Numbered from the stretch's first letter, positions 35,999 to 45,547 are shown. The stretch: DNA of 64,000 nt from Streptomyces sp. H27-H1 (GCF_026627445.1 NZ_JAPNLJ010000012.1:150068-214067); one strand, 5' to 3'. Numbers and translations: made by a program. The notes: a model not told the origin generated them from the letters alone.

Positions 35999-37774
35999 GT
36001 GACTACCCATCGCATGTCCAAGCGCAGGCTCGTCGCCGGCACGGCCGTCGTGCTCGCGACGATGCTGGCCGCGACCGCCTGTGGCGGCGACGACGGCAAG
36101 AAGGACGAGAAGCCGGCCGGCGCGGGCGGCTTCAACGCCGCCATCGGCAAGGTCGCCAACGCCTCCACCAAGGCCGGCGGCGAGCTGAAGTTCGTCGGTA
36201 CCCAGGAAGCCGACTCGTGGGACCCGCAGCGCGGTTACTACGGCTTCATGTGGGACTTCTCCCGCTACTACGCCCGCCAGCTCGTGAGCTTCAAGGCGGA
36301 GCCGGGCACCAAGAGCACCGAGCTCGTCCCCGACCTGGCCACCGCGAACGCGGAGATCAGCGACGGCGGCAAGACCTACAAGTACACCCTCAAGGACAAC
36401 GTGACCTGGGAGGACGGCACCCCCGTCACCGCCCAGGACGTGAAGTACGGCATCGAGCGCACCTGGGCCCAGGACGTCATCTCCGGCGGCCCGGTCTACC
36501 TGATGCAGGTCCTCGACCCGAAGACCGAGTACCCGGGCCCGTACAAGGACACCAGCCCGGACAAGCTCGGCCTCAAGGCGATCGAGACCCCGGACGCGAA
36601 GACCATCGTCTTCAAGCTCCCGGCGCCCAACGGTGACTTCGAGCAGATGCTGGCCATGCCGGCCGCCAGCCCGGTCAAGCAGGACAAGGACACCGCGGCC
36701 AAGTACGGCCTCAAGCCCTTCTCCAACGGCCCGTACAAGATCGACTCGTACGAGCCCAACAAGAGCATGAAGCTCTCGCGCAACACGAAGTGGAAGCCCG
36801 AGTCGGACACGATCCGCAAGGCGCTCCCGGACTCCATCTCGGTCACGTTCATGGCGAACGCGGACGACATGGACAAGCGCCTGATGAACGGCGAGTTCGA
36901 CCTGGACATCAACGCGACCGGCATCGGCCAGGCGGCCCGTTCCACCGCGCTGAAGGACCACAAGGACAACCTGGACAACGGCCAGACCGGCTTCATCCGG
37001 TACGCCGTCATGCCGCAGACCGTCGCGCCGTTCGACAACATCGAGTGCCGCAAGGCCGTCATCTACGCGGCCGACCACAAGTCCCTGCAGACCGCCCGCG
37101 GCGGCCCGCAGGCCGGTGGCGACATCGCCCCCAACATGCTCCCGCTGGGCATCAAGGGCGCTGACGGCAAGTACGACCCGTACGGCGTTCTGACGAACGA
37201 CGGCAAGCCGGACACCGCGAAGGCCAAGGCCGCCCTGAAGGCCTGCGGCAAGGAGAGTGGCTTCAAGACCACGATCGCGGTCCGCAACAACAAGCCGGTC
37301 GAGGTCGCCACGGCCGTCTCCCTGCAGAACGCCCTGAAGCAGGTCGGCATCATCGCCGACGTCGACCAGTTCGACGGCGCCCAGACCTCCGGCATCATCG
37401 GTTCGCCGAAGGTCGTCAAGGAGAAGGGCTACGGCATCATCATCATGGGCTGGGGCGCCGACTTCCCGACCGGTCAGGGCTTCTCCCAGCCGCTGGTCGA
37501 CGGTCGCTTCATCCTGCAGAGCGGCAACAACAACTTCTCCGAGCTGAACGACCCGGCCGTCAACAAGCTGTTCGACGACGCCATCGCGGAGACCGACCCC
37601 ACCAAGGCCGGCGACATCTACAAGCAGATGAACCAGAAGGTCTCCGAGGCCGCGGTCTACCTGCCCTTCGTCTACGACAAGACGATCTCCTGGCGCAGCA
37701 GCCGCCTGACCAACGTCTACACCTCCGACGCGTACAACGGCCGGTACGACTACGCCTCGCTCGGCGTCCAGTAG
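35999..37774 (+). CDS. Peptide ABC transporter substrate-binding lipoprotein (OppA/DppA-like)
   Basis: Exported solute-binding protein (591 aa) capturing oligopeptides. Its signal peptide ends in lipobox TAC (C about 27) followed by an acidic/Lys linker. The family-5 extracellular binding fold is clear: FVGTQEADSWDPQRGYYGFM, KYTLKDNVTWEDGTPVTAQDV, FSNGPYKIDSYEP and the late VYLPFVYDKTISW. GTG 35999 has GGAGGG upstream; ATG 36014 is an alternative start. It lies 102 bases after the first permease gene and is followed by a stable intercistronic stem, suggesting higher expression of this gene than of those downstream. Substrate range is not predictable. Confidence 0.94.
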   Translation: MTTHRMSKRRLVAGTAVVLATMLAATACGGDDGKKDEKPAGAGGFNAAIGKVANASTKAGGELKFVGTQEADSWDPQRGYYGFMWDFSRYYARQLVSFKAEPGTKSTELVPDLATANAEISDGGKTYKYTLKDNVTWEDGTPVTAQDVKYGIERTWAQDVISGGPVYLMQVLDPKTEYPGPYKDTSPDKLGLKAIETPDAKTIVFKLPAPNGDFEQMLAMPAASPVKQDKDTAAKYGLKPFSNGPYKIDSYEPNKSMKLSRNTKWKPESDTIRKALPDSISVTFMANADDMDKRLMNGEFDLDINATGIGQAARSTALKDHKDNLDNGQTGFIRYAVMPQTVAPFDNIECRKAVIYAADHKSLQTARGGPQAGGDIAPNMLPLGIKGADGKYDPYGVLTNDGKPDTAKAKAALKACGKESGFKTTIAVRNNKPVEVATAVSLQNALKQVGIIADVDQFDGAQTSGIIGSPKVVKEKGYGIIIMGWGADFPTGQGFSQPLVDGRFILQSGNNNFSELNDPAVNKLFDDAIAETDPTKAGDIYKQMNQKVSEAAVYLPFVYDKTISWRSSRLTNVYTSDAYNGRYDYASLGVQ

Positions 37775-37843
37775 ACAAACCGTCCGATTCAGTTCCAGTG
37801 CCACACCCGCTAGGCACGAAGGGCAGGTGATGGCCGCGGCGGC

Positions 37844-37882
37844 GGCTCGGGGGCGCTCTCCAGAAGAGGGCGTCCCCGGGCC
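37844..37882 (+). promoter_or_regulatory. Intercistronic stem-loop between binding protein and permease genes
   Basis: A 17-bp stem (GGCTCGGGGGCGCTCTC with GAGGGCGTCCCCGGGCC, allowing G-T pairs) and a 5-base loop. At this position in peptide-transporter operons such hairpins act as partial terminators or 3' mRNA stabilisers, keeping binding protein in excess; that role is inferred. Confidence 0.6.
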
Positions 37883-37900
37883 GCAGCCAGGCCGAGCGCA

Positions 37901-38899
37901 GTGCTTGCATATCTCATACGGCGGATCTTCGCCGTCATCGTCATGCTGTTGGTCATCTCGCTGGTGACCTTCGGAATCTTCTTCCTCTTCCCGAAAATGA
38001 TCGGGACGGACCCGGCCCTTTACTTCGTCGGCAAGCAGTCCGACCCCGCCGCCATCGAGGGCATCCGGCAGAAGATGGGTCTCGACGACCCGATCCTCGT
38101 CCAGTTCGGCAAGTTCGTCGTCGGGCTGGTGGCGGGTCGCACGTACGCCAACGGCAACGACGTCACGCAATGCGCCGCGCCCTGCTTCGGCTACTCCTTC
38201 AAGACCGAGCAGGAGGTGTGGCCGCTGCTGACCGACTGGTTGCCCGTCACCCTCTCGCTCGCCGCCGGAGCCGTCGTGCTCTGGGTGATCGGCGGCATCG
38301 CCGCCGGCATCATCTCCGCCCTCAAGCGCGGTACGGTCCTGGACCGTTCGGTGATGGGCATCGCCCTCGGCGGTGTCTCCCTCCCGATCTACTTCACCGG
38401 CATGCTCGCCATCGCGCTCTTCTCCGACCAGCTCGGCTGGTTCGGGAGGCCGAACAAGACCTTCGCCGAGGATCCGGGCACCTGGTTCAACGGCATGGTC
38501 CTGCCGTGGATCTCACTCGCCTTCCTCTACGCGGCGATGTACGCGCGACTCACCCGCGCGACCATGCTGGAAGTGCTCAACGAGGACTACATCCGCACCG
38601 CGCGCGCCAAGGGGCTGACGGAACCCGTCGTCATCGGCAAGCACGCGATGCGCTCGACCATGACGCCGATCCTGACCGTCCTGGGCCTCGACCTGGGCGC
38701 GCTGATGGGCGGCGCGGTCCTCACCGAGTACACCTTCTCGCTGCACGGCCTCGGCTACAGCGCCGTCCGCGCCATCAGCGAACACGACCTGCCGGTCATT
38801 CTCGGCATCACCTTGATCTCCGCCTTCTTCGTCGTCGTGGCCAACCTCGCCGTCGACCTCTTGTACGCGGTGATCGACCCCCGAGTGAGGCTGTCATGA
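37901..38899 (+). CDS. Oligopeptide/dipeptide ABC transporter permease (OppB/DppB-like)
   Basis: Inner membrane permease (332 aa), partner of the OppC-like protein. It starts directly with the OppB N-terminal helix (LAYLIRRIFAVIVMLLVISL), has six predicted helices, and carries the cytoplasmic coupling loop EDYIRTARAKGLTEPVVIGKHAMRS. It ends with the typical NLAVDLLYAVIDPRVRLS. GTG 37901 has only a weak ribosome site, so expression may depend on upstream context. Its stop overlaps the next ATG (ATGA). Confidence 0.94.
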   Translation: MLAYLIRRIFAVIVMLLVISLVTFGIFFLFPKMIGTDPALYFVGKQSDPAAIEGIRQKMGLDDPILVQFGKFVVGLVAGRTYANGNDVTQCAAPCFGYSFKTEQEVWPLLTDWLPVTLSLAAGAVVLWVIGGIAAGIISALKRGTVLDRSVMGIALGGVSLPIYFTGMLAIALFSDQLGWFGRPNKTFAEDPGTWFNGMVLPWISLAFLYAAMYARLTRATMLEVLNEDYIRTARAKGLTEPVVIGKHAMRSTMTPILTVLGLDLGALMGGAVLTEYTFSLHGLGYSAVRAISEHDLPVILGITLISAFFVVVANLAVDLLYAVIDPRVRLS

Positions 38900-40017
38900 C
38901 CGATTCGACGACCGCCGCCGTGACGGGCGCACTGAACGAGCCCGTCGCCTCCGGCGCCCCCGGCACCGCGTTCCTCGACGTACGCGACCTCAAGGTGCAC
39001 TTCCCCACGGAAGACGGCCTGGTCAAGTCCGTGGACGGGCTCTCCTTCACGCTGGAGAAGGGCAAGACCCTCGGCATCGTCGGCGAGTCCGGCTCCGGCA
39101 AATCGGTGACCTCGCTGGGCATCATGGGCCTGCACCGGGTCGGCCAGTACGGCCGCCAGCGGGCCCGGATCTCCGGCGAGATCTGGCTCGACGGCAAGGA
39201 ACTGCTCTCCAGCCCCGAGGAGGAGGTGCGCAAGCTCCGCGGCAAGGAGATCGCGATGATCTTCCAGGACCCGCTGTCGGCGATGCACCCCTACTTCACG
39301 GTCGGCAAGCAGATCGCCGAGGCCTACCGGGTCCACAACAAGGCCGACAAGAAGACCGCCCGCAAGCGGGCCGTCGACCTCCTCGACCGCGTGGGCATCC
39401 CCGAGCCGCACAAGCGCGTCGACAGCTACCCGCACGAGTTCTCCGGCGGTATGCGCCAGCGCGCGATGATCGCGATGGCGCTGGTCAACAACCCCGAACT
39501 GCTCATCGCGGACGAGCCCACCACCGCCCTCGACGTCACCGTCCAGGCGCAGATCCTCGACCTGATCCGCGACCTGCAGAAGGAGTTCGGCTCCGCGGTC
39601 ATCATGATCACGCACGACCTCGGCGTGGTCGCGGAGATGGCCGACGACCTGCTCGTGATGTACGGCGGCCGGTGCATCGAGCGGGGCAGCGCGGAGAAGG
39701 TGTTCTACGAACCCCGGCACCCGTACACCTGGGGCCTGCTCGGCTCGATGCCGCGCATCGACCGGGACCAGACCGAGCGCCTCATCCCGGTCAAGGGCTC
39801 GCCGCCCAGCCTGATCAACATCCCGAGCGGCTGCGCCTTCAACCCCCGGTGTCCGTACGCCGACCTCCCCAAGGGGAACGTCACCCGCACCGTACGGCCC
39901 GAGCTGGCCCTCGTCGACGGATCCGCCGAGGGTGCCGGCCGGCACTGGGCCGCCTGCCACCTCTCCCCGGAGCAGCGGGACCGGATCTGGACCGAAGAGA
40001 TTGCGCCGAAGCTGTGA
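38896..40017 (+). CDS. Peptide ABC transporter ATP-binding protein (OppD/DppD-like)
   Basis: Cytosolic ATPase (373 aa). Motifs: Walker A GESGSGKS, Q-loop FQDPLSAMHP, signature FSGGMRQR, Walker B LLIADEPTTALDV, H-loop ITHDL. The C-terminal oligopeptide-transporter extension with Cys residues (PSGCAFNPRCPYAD...HWAACH) is present, which in relatives binds a 4Fe-4S cluster. It is translationally coupled at both ends through 4-base overlaps. Confidence 0.95.
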   Translation: MTDSTTAAVTGALNEPVASGAPGTAFLDVRDLKVHFPTEDGLVKSVDGLSFTLEKGKTLGIVGESGSGKSVTSLGIMGLHRVGQYGRQRARISGEIWLDGKELLSSPEEEVRKLRGKEIAMIFQDPLSAMHPYFTVGKQIAEAYRVHNKADKKTARKRAVDLLDRVGIPEPHKRVDSYPHEFSGGMRQRAMIAMALVNNPELLIADEPTTALDVTVQAQILDLIRDLQKEFGSAVIMITHDLGVVAEMADDLLVMYGGRCIERGSAEKVFYEPRHPYTWGLLGSMPRIDRDQTERLIPVKGSPPSLINIPSGCAFNPRCPYADLPKGNVTRTVRPELALVDGSAEGAGRHWAACHLSPEQRDRIWTEEIAPKL

Positions 40018-41138
40018 CCGACATGACTGTGCCCAATGACAACAGGAACGACGCGACCGCGGTCGCCGTCCCGGCCCAGGCGGCGGACTCCCCGGAGCCG
40101 CTGCTCAGGGTGACCGGACTGGTCAAGCACTTCCCCATCTCCAAGGGGCTGCTGCGCCGCCAGGCCGGTGCCGTGAAGGCCGTCGACGGGCTCGACTTCG
40201 AGGTCTATCCCGGTGAGACCCTCGGCATCGTCGGCGAGTCCGGCTGCGGCAAGTCGACCATGGGCCGGCTGATCACCAGGCTGCTCGAACCGACCGGCGG
40301 AAAGATCGAGTTCGAGGGCAGGGACATCACGCACCTGAGCGTGGCGGGCATGCGCCCGATGCGCCGCGACGTGCAGATGATCTTCCAGGACCCGTACGGC
40401 TCGCTGAACCCGCGGCACACGGTGGGCACCATCGTCAGCGCCCCGTTCAAGCTCCAGGGCGTCAAGCCGGAGGGCGGCCTCAAGGCGGAGGTCCAGCGGC
40501 TGCTGTCCCTCGTGGGCCTCAACCCCGAGCACTACAACCGCTACCCGCACGAGTTCTCCGGCGGCCAGCGCCAGCGCATCGGCATCGCCCGCGCCCTGGC
40601 CCTGAAGCCGAAGCTGGTCGTCGCCGACGAACCGGTCTCGGCGCTCGATGTCTCCATCCAGGCCCAGGTGGTCAACCTGCTGGACGACCTCCAGCAGGAG
40701 CTCGGCCTCACCTACGTGATCATCGCGCACGACCTGTCGGTCATCCGGCACGTCTCGGACCGGATCGCGGTCATGTACCTCGGCAAGATCGTCGAGCTCG
40801 CCGACCGCAAGTCCCTCTACGAGGCTCCGATGCACCCGTACACCACGGCCCTGATGTCGGCCGTCCCGGTGCCGGACCCGCGCAGGCGCGGAGCGAAGAG
40901 CGGCCGCATCCTGCTCAAGGGCGACGTACCGTCGCCGATCTCGCCGCCGAGCGGCTGCCGCTTCCACACCAGGTGCTGGAAGGCGACCCGGCTCTGCACC
41001 ACGCAGGAGCCCCCGCTCGTCGCGCTCAAGACCGGGCACCAGGTGGCCTGCCACCACCCGGAGAACGCCCCCGACCAGGCCCCGGGCGACCCGGCCCTCC
41101 CGAGCGCCGCAGAAGCGACAGCCACCCCCACGGCCTGA
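40014..41138 (+). CDS. Peptide ABC transporter ATP-binding protein (OppF/DppF-like)
   Basis: Second cytosolic ATPase (374 aa) of the importer. Motifs: Walker [11 protein letters not shown]-loop [10 protein letters not shown], signature FSGGQRQR, Walker [15 protein letters not shown]-loop IAHDL, and the C-terminal extension [14 protein letters not shown]...VACHHPE. It starts at GTG 40014 overlapping the oppD-like stop; an internal ATG three codons on is possible. It is last in the operon. The low-complexity Ala/Pro/Thr C-terminus is typical of Streptomyces. Confidence 0.95.
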   Translation: MTDMTVPNDNRNDATAVAVPAQAADSPEPLLRVTGLVKHFPISKGLLRRQAGAVKAVDGLDFEVYPGETLGIVGESGCGKSTMGRLITRLLEPTGGKIEFEGRDITHLSVAGMRPMRRDVQMIFQDPYGSLNPRHTVGTIVSAPFKLQGVKPEGGLKAEVQRLLSLVGLNPEHYNRYPHEFSGGQRQRIGIARALALKPKLVVADEPVSALDVSIQAQVVNLLDDLQQELGLTYVIIAHDLSVIRHVSDRIAVMYLGKIVELADRKSLYEAPMHPYTTALMSAVPVPDPRRRGAKSGRILLKGDVPSPISPPSGCRFHTRCWKATRLCTTQEPPLVALKTGHQVACHHPENAPDQAPGDPALPSAAEATATPTA

Positions 41139-41239
41139 CCCCACCCCGGCGCCGCCCGCCCCGGCAACGGACGGCGCCGGCAAAGTCAGGCCCTCGGCGG
41201 GGCTGCGGCAGTCCCCTCTGCCGACGGACCTGCACCGGC

Positions 41240-41290
41240 AAATTCAGCCTCGCCGGCGTTTGGGGCGCGGGGGTTCGGGGGCGGAGCCCC
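41240..41290. repeat. Dispersed intergenic repeat, copy A
   Basis: About 50 bases (AAATTCAGCCTCGCCGGCGT ... GGGGGCGGAGCCCC) matching copy B at 43416-43465 with a few changes and indels. The core, GCCGGCGTTT followed by a GC hairpin ending CGGAGCCCC, resembles a repeat I associate with Streptomyces intergenic regions. It lies in the 293-base gene-free gap between the peptide transporter and the TRIC-type gene, a gap otherwise of GC-rich sequence without visible genes. Confidence 0.65.
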
Positions 41291-41431
41291 TGACGGCGGC
41301 GCCGCACCCGGCTTCGGTCCGTGCCCGGACGGGCCGCCGCCCGGCCCCGCAGGGGCCGGTGGAGCCCCCGGGCGGGGTGGCTACACCCCACCCGTTCAGG
41401 CCCGCTGCCAATCGACCGGCAGAATGAGCCG

Positions 41432-42088
41432 GTGCTCCACGATCTCTTCCCGCCCGGAGTCCAGCACAGCCTGGACCTCGCGGGCATCTTCGTCTTCGCC
41501 ACGGCCGGCGCCCTGCTCGCCGTACGCAAGAACTTCGACGTCTTCGGCATCGTCGTCCTCGCGCTCGTCACGGCCCTCGGCGGCGGCCTGTTCCGCGACA
41601 TCGTCATCGGTGCGACTCCCGCCGCCGCCTTCAGCGATCTCGGGTTCTTCGTCACCCCGCTGATCGCCTCCGCGCTCGTCTTCTTCCTGCACCCCGAGGT
41701 CCAGCGCATCAACCGCGCCATCAACGTCTTCGACGCGGCCGGCCTCGGGCTGTTCTGCGTGACGGGCACGACCAAGGCGTACGAGTACGGCCTCGGCCTC
41801 ACCGCGTCCGCCGCGCTCGGCCTGGCGACCGCCGTCGGCGGGGGCGTCCTGCGCGACGTCCTCGTCAACGAGGTGCCCTCGCTGCTGCGCGACCGGGAGA
41901 TGTACGCCGTGCCGGCCGTCATCGGCGCCTCGATGGTGGCCCTCTTCATCAGCTTCGACACGCTGAACGCCATCACGACGGGCCTGGCGATCGTCACCAC
42001 CTTCGTGCTGCGGCTGCTGGCCATCCGTTACCACTGGCGGGCACCGCTCGCGTGGAACCGCCGCTCGTCGGTGGCGGAGGAGCCGTAG
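41432..42088 (+). CDS. Trimeric intracellular cation (TRIC) channel family protein
   Basis: Small integral membrane protein (218 aa) with seven predicted helices built of two three-helix repeats, each ending in the family's GGG motif (GGGLFRDIVIG and GGGVLRDVLVN). This is the bacterial TRIC/UPF0126 pattern; characterised prokaryotic TRIC proteins are K+-permeable channels. GTG 41432 (VLHDLFPPG) begins the protein-like region; upstream in-frame sequence is Arg/Pro-rich and probably untranslated. It precedes a thioesterase gene separated by its own promoter region. Physiological role unknown. Confidence 0.88.
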   Translation: MLHDLFPPGVQHSLDLAGIFVFATAGALLAVRKNFDVFGIVVLALVTALGGGLFRDIVIGATPAAAFSDLGFFVTPLIASALVFFLHPEVQRINRAINVFDAAGLGLFCVTGTTKAYEYGLGLTASAALGLATAVGGGVLRDVLVNEVPSLLRDREMYAVPAVIGASMVALFISFDTLNAITTGLAIVTTFVLRLLAIRYHWRAPLAWNRRSSVAEEP

Positions 42089-42122
42089 CCGCCGCGCCGC
42101 CTCATCGGACCCCGCTAGGAAA

Positions 42123-42144
42123 GCTACCGCTTAGTAGGTAGCGG
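42123..42144 (+). promoter_or_regulatory. Candidate operator/promoter before the thioesterase gene
   Basis: Two overlapping inverted repeats, GCTACC-N8-GGTAGC (42123-42142) and CCGCT-N8-AGCGG (42127-42144), lie 16-37 bases before the start codon, overlapping where a -10 region would be. This is the geometry of a repressor operator (for example TetR-type); no such regulator gene is adjacent. Confidence 0.45.
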
Positions 42145-42159
42145 GTGTAAGGTCGTTCC

Positions 42160-43011
42160 ATGTCACACGCAGCTGCCAAGGCCTCCATCGGCGACAGCGA
42201 GTTCGACCGCGACACCACCGTCACCGCCCGCGCGGACGAGCCCGGTGTGTACGACGCGGACCTCTCCGCCGGGTGGACGATCATCACCGCCGTCAACGGC
42301 GGCTACCTCCTGGCCCTCGTCGGCCGCGCCCTGTCCTCGGCACTGCCGCACCCGGACCCCTTCACGGTCTCCGCGCACTACCTGACCTCGTCGGTACCCG
42401 GCCCCGCCGTGATCCGCACCGAAGTCGTACGGGTCGGCCGCACGCTCTCCGCCGGACAGGCCTCCCTCTTCCAGTTCGACGAGAACGGTGCCGAGATCGA
42501 GCGGATCCGCGTGCTGGCCTCCTACGGCGACCTCTCTGCGCTCCCGGACTCCGTCCACACCACGGCCCTCCCGCCCGTCATGCCCGCCTACGAGGACTGC
42601 CTCGGCCCCGAGGCCGGCCCGGCCCCGATCCCCGGCAGCTCGGCGATCGTGGACCGGCTCCGGCTGCGCCTGGACCCGGCGACGGCCGGCTGGGCCGTCG
42701 GACAGCCGTCCGGCAAGGGCGAGATGCGGTCCTGGTTCGAACTGGCCGACGGGCGCGACGCGGACCCCTTCTCCCTCCTCCTGGCGGTGGACGCACTCCC
42801 GCCGACCTCCTTCGACCTCGGCCTGCTCGGCTGGACCCCGACCGTGGAACTCACCACCCACGTCCGCCGGCGCCCGGCGCCCGGCCCGCTCCGCGTAGCC
42901 ATCACCACCCGCAACCTGGCGGGCGGCTTCCTCGAGGAGGACGCGGAGGTCTGGGACTCGGCGGACCGCCTGGTGGCCCAGTCCCGCCAACTGGCCCGCG
43001 CCCCGCGCTGA
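42160..43011 (+). CDS. Acyl-CoA thioesterase family protein (double hotdog)
   Basis: Cytosolic protein (283 aa) with two hotdog-fold halves. The first half carries LSAGWTIITAVNGGYLLALVGRAL, a common actinobacterial thioesterase block with conserved Asn-Gly-Gly, then HYLTSSVPGPAVIRTEVVRVGRTLSAGQ. The second half has LDLGLLGW-like FDLGLLGWTPTVELTTHVRRRPAPGP and RNLAGGFLEEDAEVWDS. It should hydrolyse acyl-CoA thioesters, substrate unknown. The start ATG 42160 is directly behind a palindromic promoter region, suggesting specific regulation. Confidence 0.85.
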   Translation: MSHAAAKASIGDSEFDRDTTVTARADEPGVYDADLSAGWTIITAVNGGYLLALVGRALSSALPHPDPFTVSAHYLTSSVPGPAVIRTEVVRVGRTLSAGQASLFQFDENGAEIERIRVLASYGDLSALPDSVHTTALPPVMPAYEDCLGPEAGPAPIPGSSAIVDRLRLRLDPATAGWAVGQPSGKGEMRSWFELADGRDADPFSLLLAVDALPPTSFDLGLLGWTPTVELTTHVRRRPAPGPLRVAITTRNLAGGFLEEDAEVWDSADRLVAQSRQLARAPR

Positions 43012-43024
43012 GCCACCCCTTTTC

Positions 43025-43104
43025 GACGCGCCGCTCGCACGGCTCGGCCCCGGAGGGCCGCTCCTTTGTGACGCGCCGCTCGCACGGCTCGGCCCCGGAG
43101 GGCC
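43025..43104. repeat. 35-bp direct repeat, two copies with 45-bp period
   Basis: GACGCGCCGCTCGCACGGCT... at 43025-43059 and identically at 43070-43104, each containing the small hairpin GGCCCCGGAGGGCC. It starts just after the thioesterase stop. Confidence 0.8.
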
Positions 43105-43415
43105 TCACCGGCTTCGCGCCGCTGCGCCGAACTCCGTCCGGCGGGTGGCCGGGCGGAGTTGTCGCCGGCGCCGTCCAGGGCGGGACCGGTGGGCGGGTGC
43201 GGGTGGCGCGCCCTGCGGGGCTCGTTCCCCTACCCACCCTTCGCCCGTTCCCCGGGGCTACGCCCGGACCTCCCGTTCTGCGGACCCGTTCCCCGGAGCC
43301 CTTCCCTGGGGCTGCGCCCCGGATCCGTTCCCGTTCCCGGGGGCTGCGCTCCGGGACCCACTCCCGTTCCCTCGGGTCGGCCCCGGACCTGCGCACCTCA
43401 CGGCGGCGGTCCGGG

Positions 43416-43465
43416 AAATTCCAGCCCCGCCGGCGTTTGAGGCGCGGGGTCTGGGGCGGAGCCCC
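43416..43465. repeat. Dispersed intergenic repeat, copy B
   Basis: AAATTCCAGCCCCGCCGGCG ... GGGGCGGAGCCCC, the counterpart of copy A at 41240-41290. The last part forms a GGGGC...GCCCC hairpin. Confidence 0.65.
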
Positions 43466-43607
43466 AGGGGCCTTGGGTGCGGCCCGGGCTTCGGGGGTGG
43501 CGGGCGGGAGTTGTGCGGGTCACGGCCGGTACTGGGGCTTCGTCCCGGGGCCCGGGGGCACCCGGCTGGGAATCGGGGGTACGGGGGACTCGTAGAATCA
43601 GGGGATC

Positions 43608-44771
43608 ATGGCCTACCTCGACCACGCCGCCACCACCCCGATGCTGCCGGAGGCCGCTGCGGCGATGACCGCGCAGTTCGCCGTCACGGGCAACGCGTCC
43701 TCCCTGCACGCCGCCGGCCGCCGCGCCCGCCGCACCGTCGAGGAGGCCCGTGAGGCCCTCGCCGAAGCGCTCGGGGCGCGTCCGAGCGAGGTGGTGTTCA
43801 CCGCCGGCGGCACCGAGGCCGACAACCTCGCCGTCAAGGGGATCTACTGGGCCCGCCGCGACGCCGACCCCGCCCGCACCCGCGTCCTCGCCAGCCCCGT
43901 GGAGCACCACGCCGTCCTCGACGCCGTGCACTGGCTCGCCGAGCACGAGGGCGCACAGGTGGAGTACCTGCCGGTGGACCGCTACGGGCGCGTGCACCCC
44001 GACGCCTTCCGCGAGGCCGTCGCGCGCAACCCCGACGACCTCGCCCTCGCCACCGTCATGTGGGCCAACAACGAGATCGGCACCGTCATGCCGATCGAGG
44101 AACTTGCCGCCATCGCCCGGGAGTTCGGCGTCCCACTACACTCCGACGCCGTCCAGGCCTTCGGTCAGCTCGATGTCCGCTTCGGCGACAGCGGCCTCGC
44201 CGCGATGACCGTCAGCGGCCACAAGGTCGGCGGACCGTACGGCATCGGCGCACTGCTGCTCGGCCGCGACCAGAGCCCCGTACCCGTCCTGCACGGCGGC
44301 GGTCAGGAGCGGCACGTCCGCTCCGGCACCCTCGACGTCCCGGCCATCGCCGCCTTCGCGGTGGCCGCCGTGCTCGCCGCCGAGCGGCGCGAACGGTTTG
44401 CCGCCGAGATCGGCGCCCTGCGCGACACACTCGTCGCCGCCGTGCTCCGCGAGGTACCCGACGCGGTCCTGGGCGGCGACCCGGACGGCCGGCTCCCCGC
44501 CAACGCGCACTTCAGCTTCCCGGGCTGCGAGGGGGACTCCCTGCTGCTCCTGCTCGACGCCCAGGGCATCGAGTGCTCCACCGGCTCGGCCTGCACGGCG
44601 GGCGTGGCGCAGCCCAGCCACGTACTGCTGGCCACCGGCACCGATCCCCGCCTCGCCCGCGGGACCCTGCGCTTCTCCCTCGGCCACACCTCCACGCGGG
44701 CCGACGTGGACGCGGTCGCCGCCGCCATCGGCCCGGCCGTGGCCCGCGCCCGCACGGCGGGGCTCAGTTAG
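43608..44771 (+). CDS. Cysteine desulfurase (NifS/IscS family)
   Basis: PLP enzyme (387 aa) taking sulfur from L-cysteine as an enzyme-bound persulfide. It starts [13 protein letters not shown]; the PLP Lys is K206 in [10 protein letters not shown] and the catalytic Cys is C329 in [10 protein letters not shown], the group I (IscS/NifS) loop. Length is normal. It lies about 780 bases before mnmA on the same strand, with a minus-strand amidase between, the pairing seen in many Streptomyces. The likely role is therefore to supply sulfur for tRNA 2-thiouridine rather than for Fe-S assembly; no Fe-S scaffold gene is nearby. Confidence 0.94.
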   Translation: MAYLDHAATTPMLPEAAAAMTAQFAVTGNASSLHAAGRRARRTVEEAREALAEALGARPSEVVFTAGGTEADNLAVKGIYWARRDADPARTRVLASPVEHHAVLDAVHWLAEHEGAQVEYLPVDRYGRVHPDAFREAVARNPDDLALATVMWANNEIGTVMPIEELAAIAREFGVPLHSDAVQAFGQLDVRFGDSGLAAMTVSGHKVGGPYGIGALLLGRDQSPVPVLHGGGQERHVRSGTLDVPAIAAFAVAAVLAAERRERFAAEIGALRDTLVAAVLREVPDAVLGGDPDGRLPANAHFSFPGCEGDSLLLLLDAQGIECSTGSACTAGVAQPSHVLLATGTDPRLARGTLRFSLGHTSTRADVDAVAAAIGPAVARARTAGLS

Positions 44772-44799
44772 GGCGGGGTTCAGTCAGGGCGGGGCCCGG

Positions 44800-45477
44800 T
44801 CAGGACGTGCCGTCGGCGCCGGCCTCGTTGATCATGCGGATGTAGCGGTTCCAGTCCCAGTGGCGGCCGGGATCCGTGTGGTCGGCTCCCGGCACCTCGG
44901 AGTGGCCGACTATGTGTTCACGGTCGGCCGGTATCCCGTACCGCCTGCAGATGTCGGCGGCGAGCCGCGCCGAAGCCTCGTACATCGCGTCCGTGAAATC
45001 CCGCGGCCGGTTCACGAACCCGACGTGCTCGATGCCGACGCTGCGCTCGTTCATGGAGCGGCTGCCCGAATGGAAGGCGACGTCGAGCTCGCGCACCATC
45101 TGCTCGACGTGGCCGTCCCCGCCGACTATGTAGTGCGCCGACGCCCGGTGGAACGGATTCTTGAAGGCGTCCACCGACGAGCCGAAGCTGCCCTGGGTGA
45201 CGTGGACGACGATCCGGTCCACCCGGTAGTCGGCGGGCCGGTCCGCCATCCGCCAGTTCGCCGGAGAGGCCGCCGTCCACGTCGCCCCCACGTGGTCCAG
45301 TTCGCCGTCCCGTCTCGGCTTGGAGACCCCGGGTACCAGCCACCAGGCCCGGCCGAGCTCGTCGCGCCCGGCGACCGCCGCCACCGCCAGCACCCCGAGC
45401 CCGCCGAACAGCACCGCCCTGCGGGTCCGCCCCGGCCGCTTGGCCCCCGTACCGCCCTTGTCGCTCCTGCTCCCCAT
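44800..45477 (-). CDS. N-acetylmuramoyl-L-alanine amidase (amidase_2 type), exported
   Basis: Predicted peptidoglycan amidase (225 aa) cutting the muramyl-L-Ala bond. The N-terminus [21 protein letters not shown] has an Arg pair and hydrophobic core like a Tat or Sec signal/anchor. The amidase_2 domain (about 80-220) shows zinc-ligand regions [18 protein letters not shown] and [21 protein letters not shown] 45477 begins the signal sequence. It lies between the cysteine desulfurase and mnmA genes on the opposite strand, 28 bases from the former's end. Physiological role, such as cell wall turnover, is inferred. Confidence 0.9.
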   Translation of the reverse strand: MGSRSDKGGTGAKRPGRTRRAVLFGGLGVLAVAAVAGRDELGRAWWLVPGVSKPRRDGELDHVGATWTAASPANWRMADRPADYRVDRIVVHVTQGSFGSSVDAFKNPFHRASAHYIVGGDGHVEQMVRELDVAFHSGSRSMNERSVGIEHVGFVNRPRDFTDAMYEASARLAADICRRYGIPADREHIVGHSEVPGADHTDPGRHWDWNRYIRMINEAGADGTS

Positions 45478-45547
45478 GGTGATCCACCCCCTGCCAGCGA
45501 GAACGCGCTGTGACCCCGCGCGGTTCCCCCGTACCCTGGACGGTGCC

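Larger units (their letters stand above)
43012..43607. other. Gene-free repeat-rich stretch
   Basis: About 600 bases without a credible gene. It contains a 35-base direct repeat (43025-43059 and 43070-43104), a series of short GTTCCCGGGGCTGCGC-like near repeats from about 43240 to 43380, and a dispersed repeat at 43416-43465. Open frames here have Arg/Pro/Ser-rich translations with no conserved features. This looks like accumulated intergenic repeat sequence between the thioesterase and the cysteine desulfurase gene. Confidence 0.6.

Noticed and set aside
35975..38170. Long minus-strand frame opposite the peptide-binding protein gene
   Set aside because: Low-complexity Val/Gly/Asp/Leu translation; the plus strand encodes a clear substrate-binding lipoprotein and permease.
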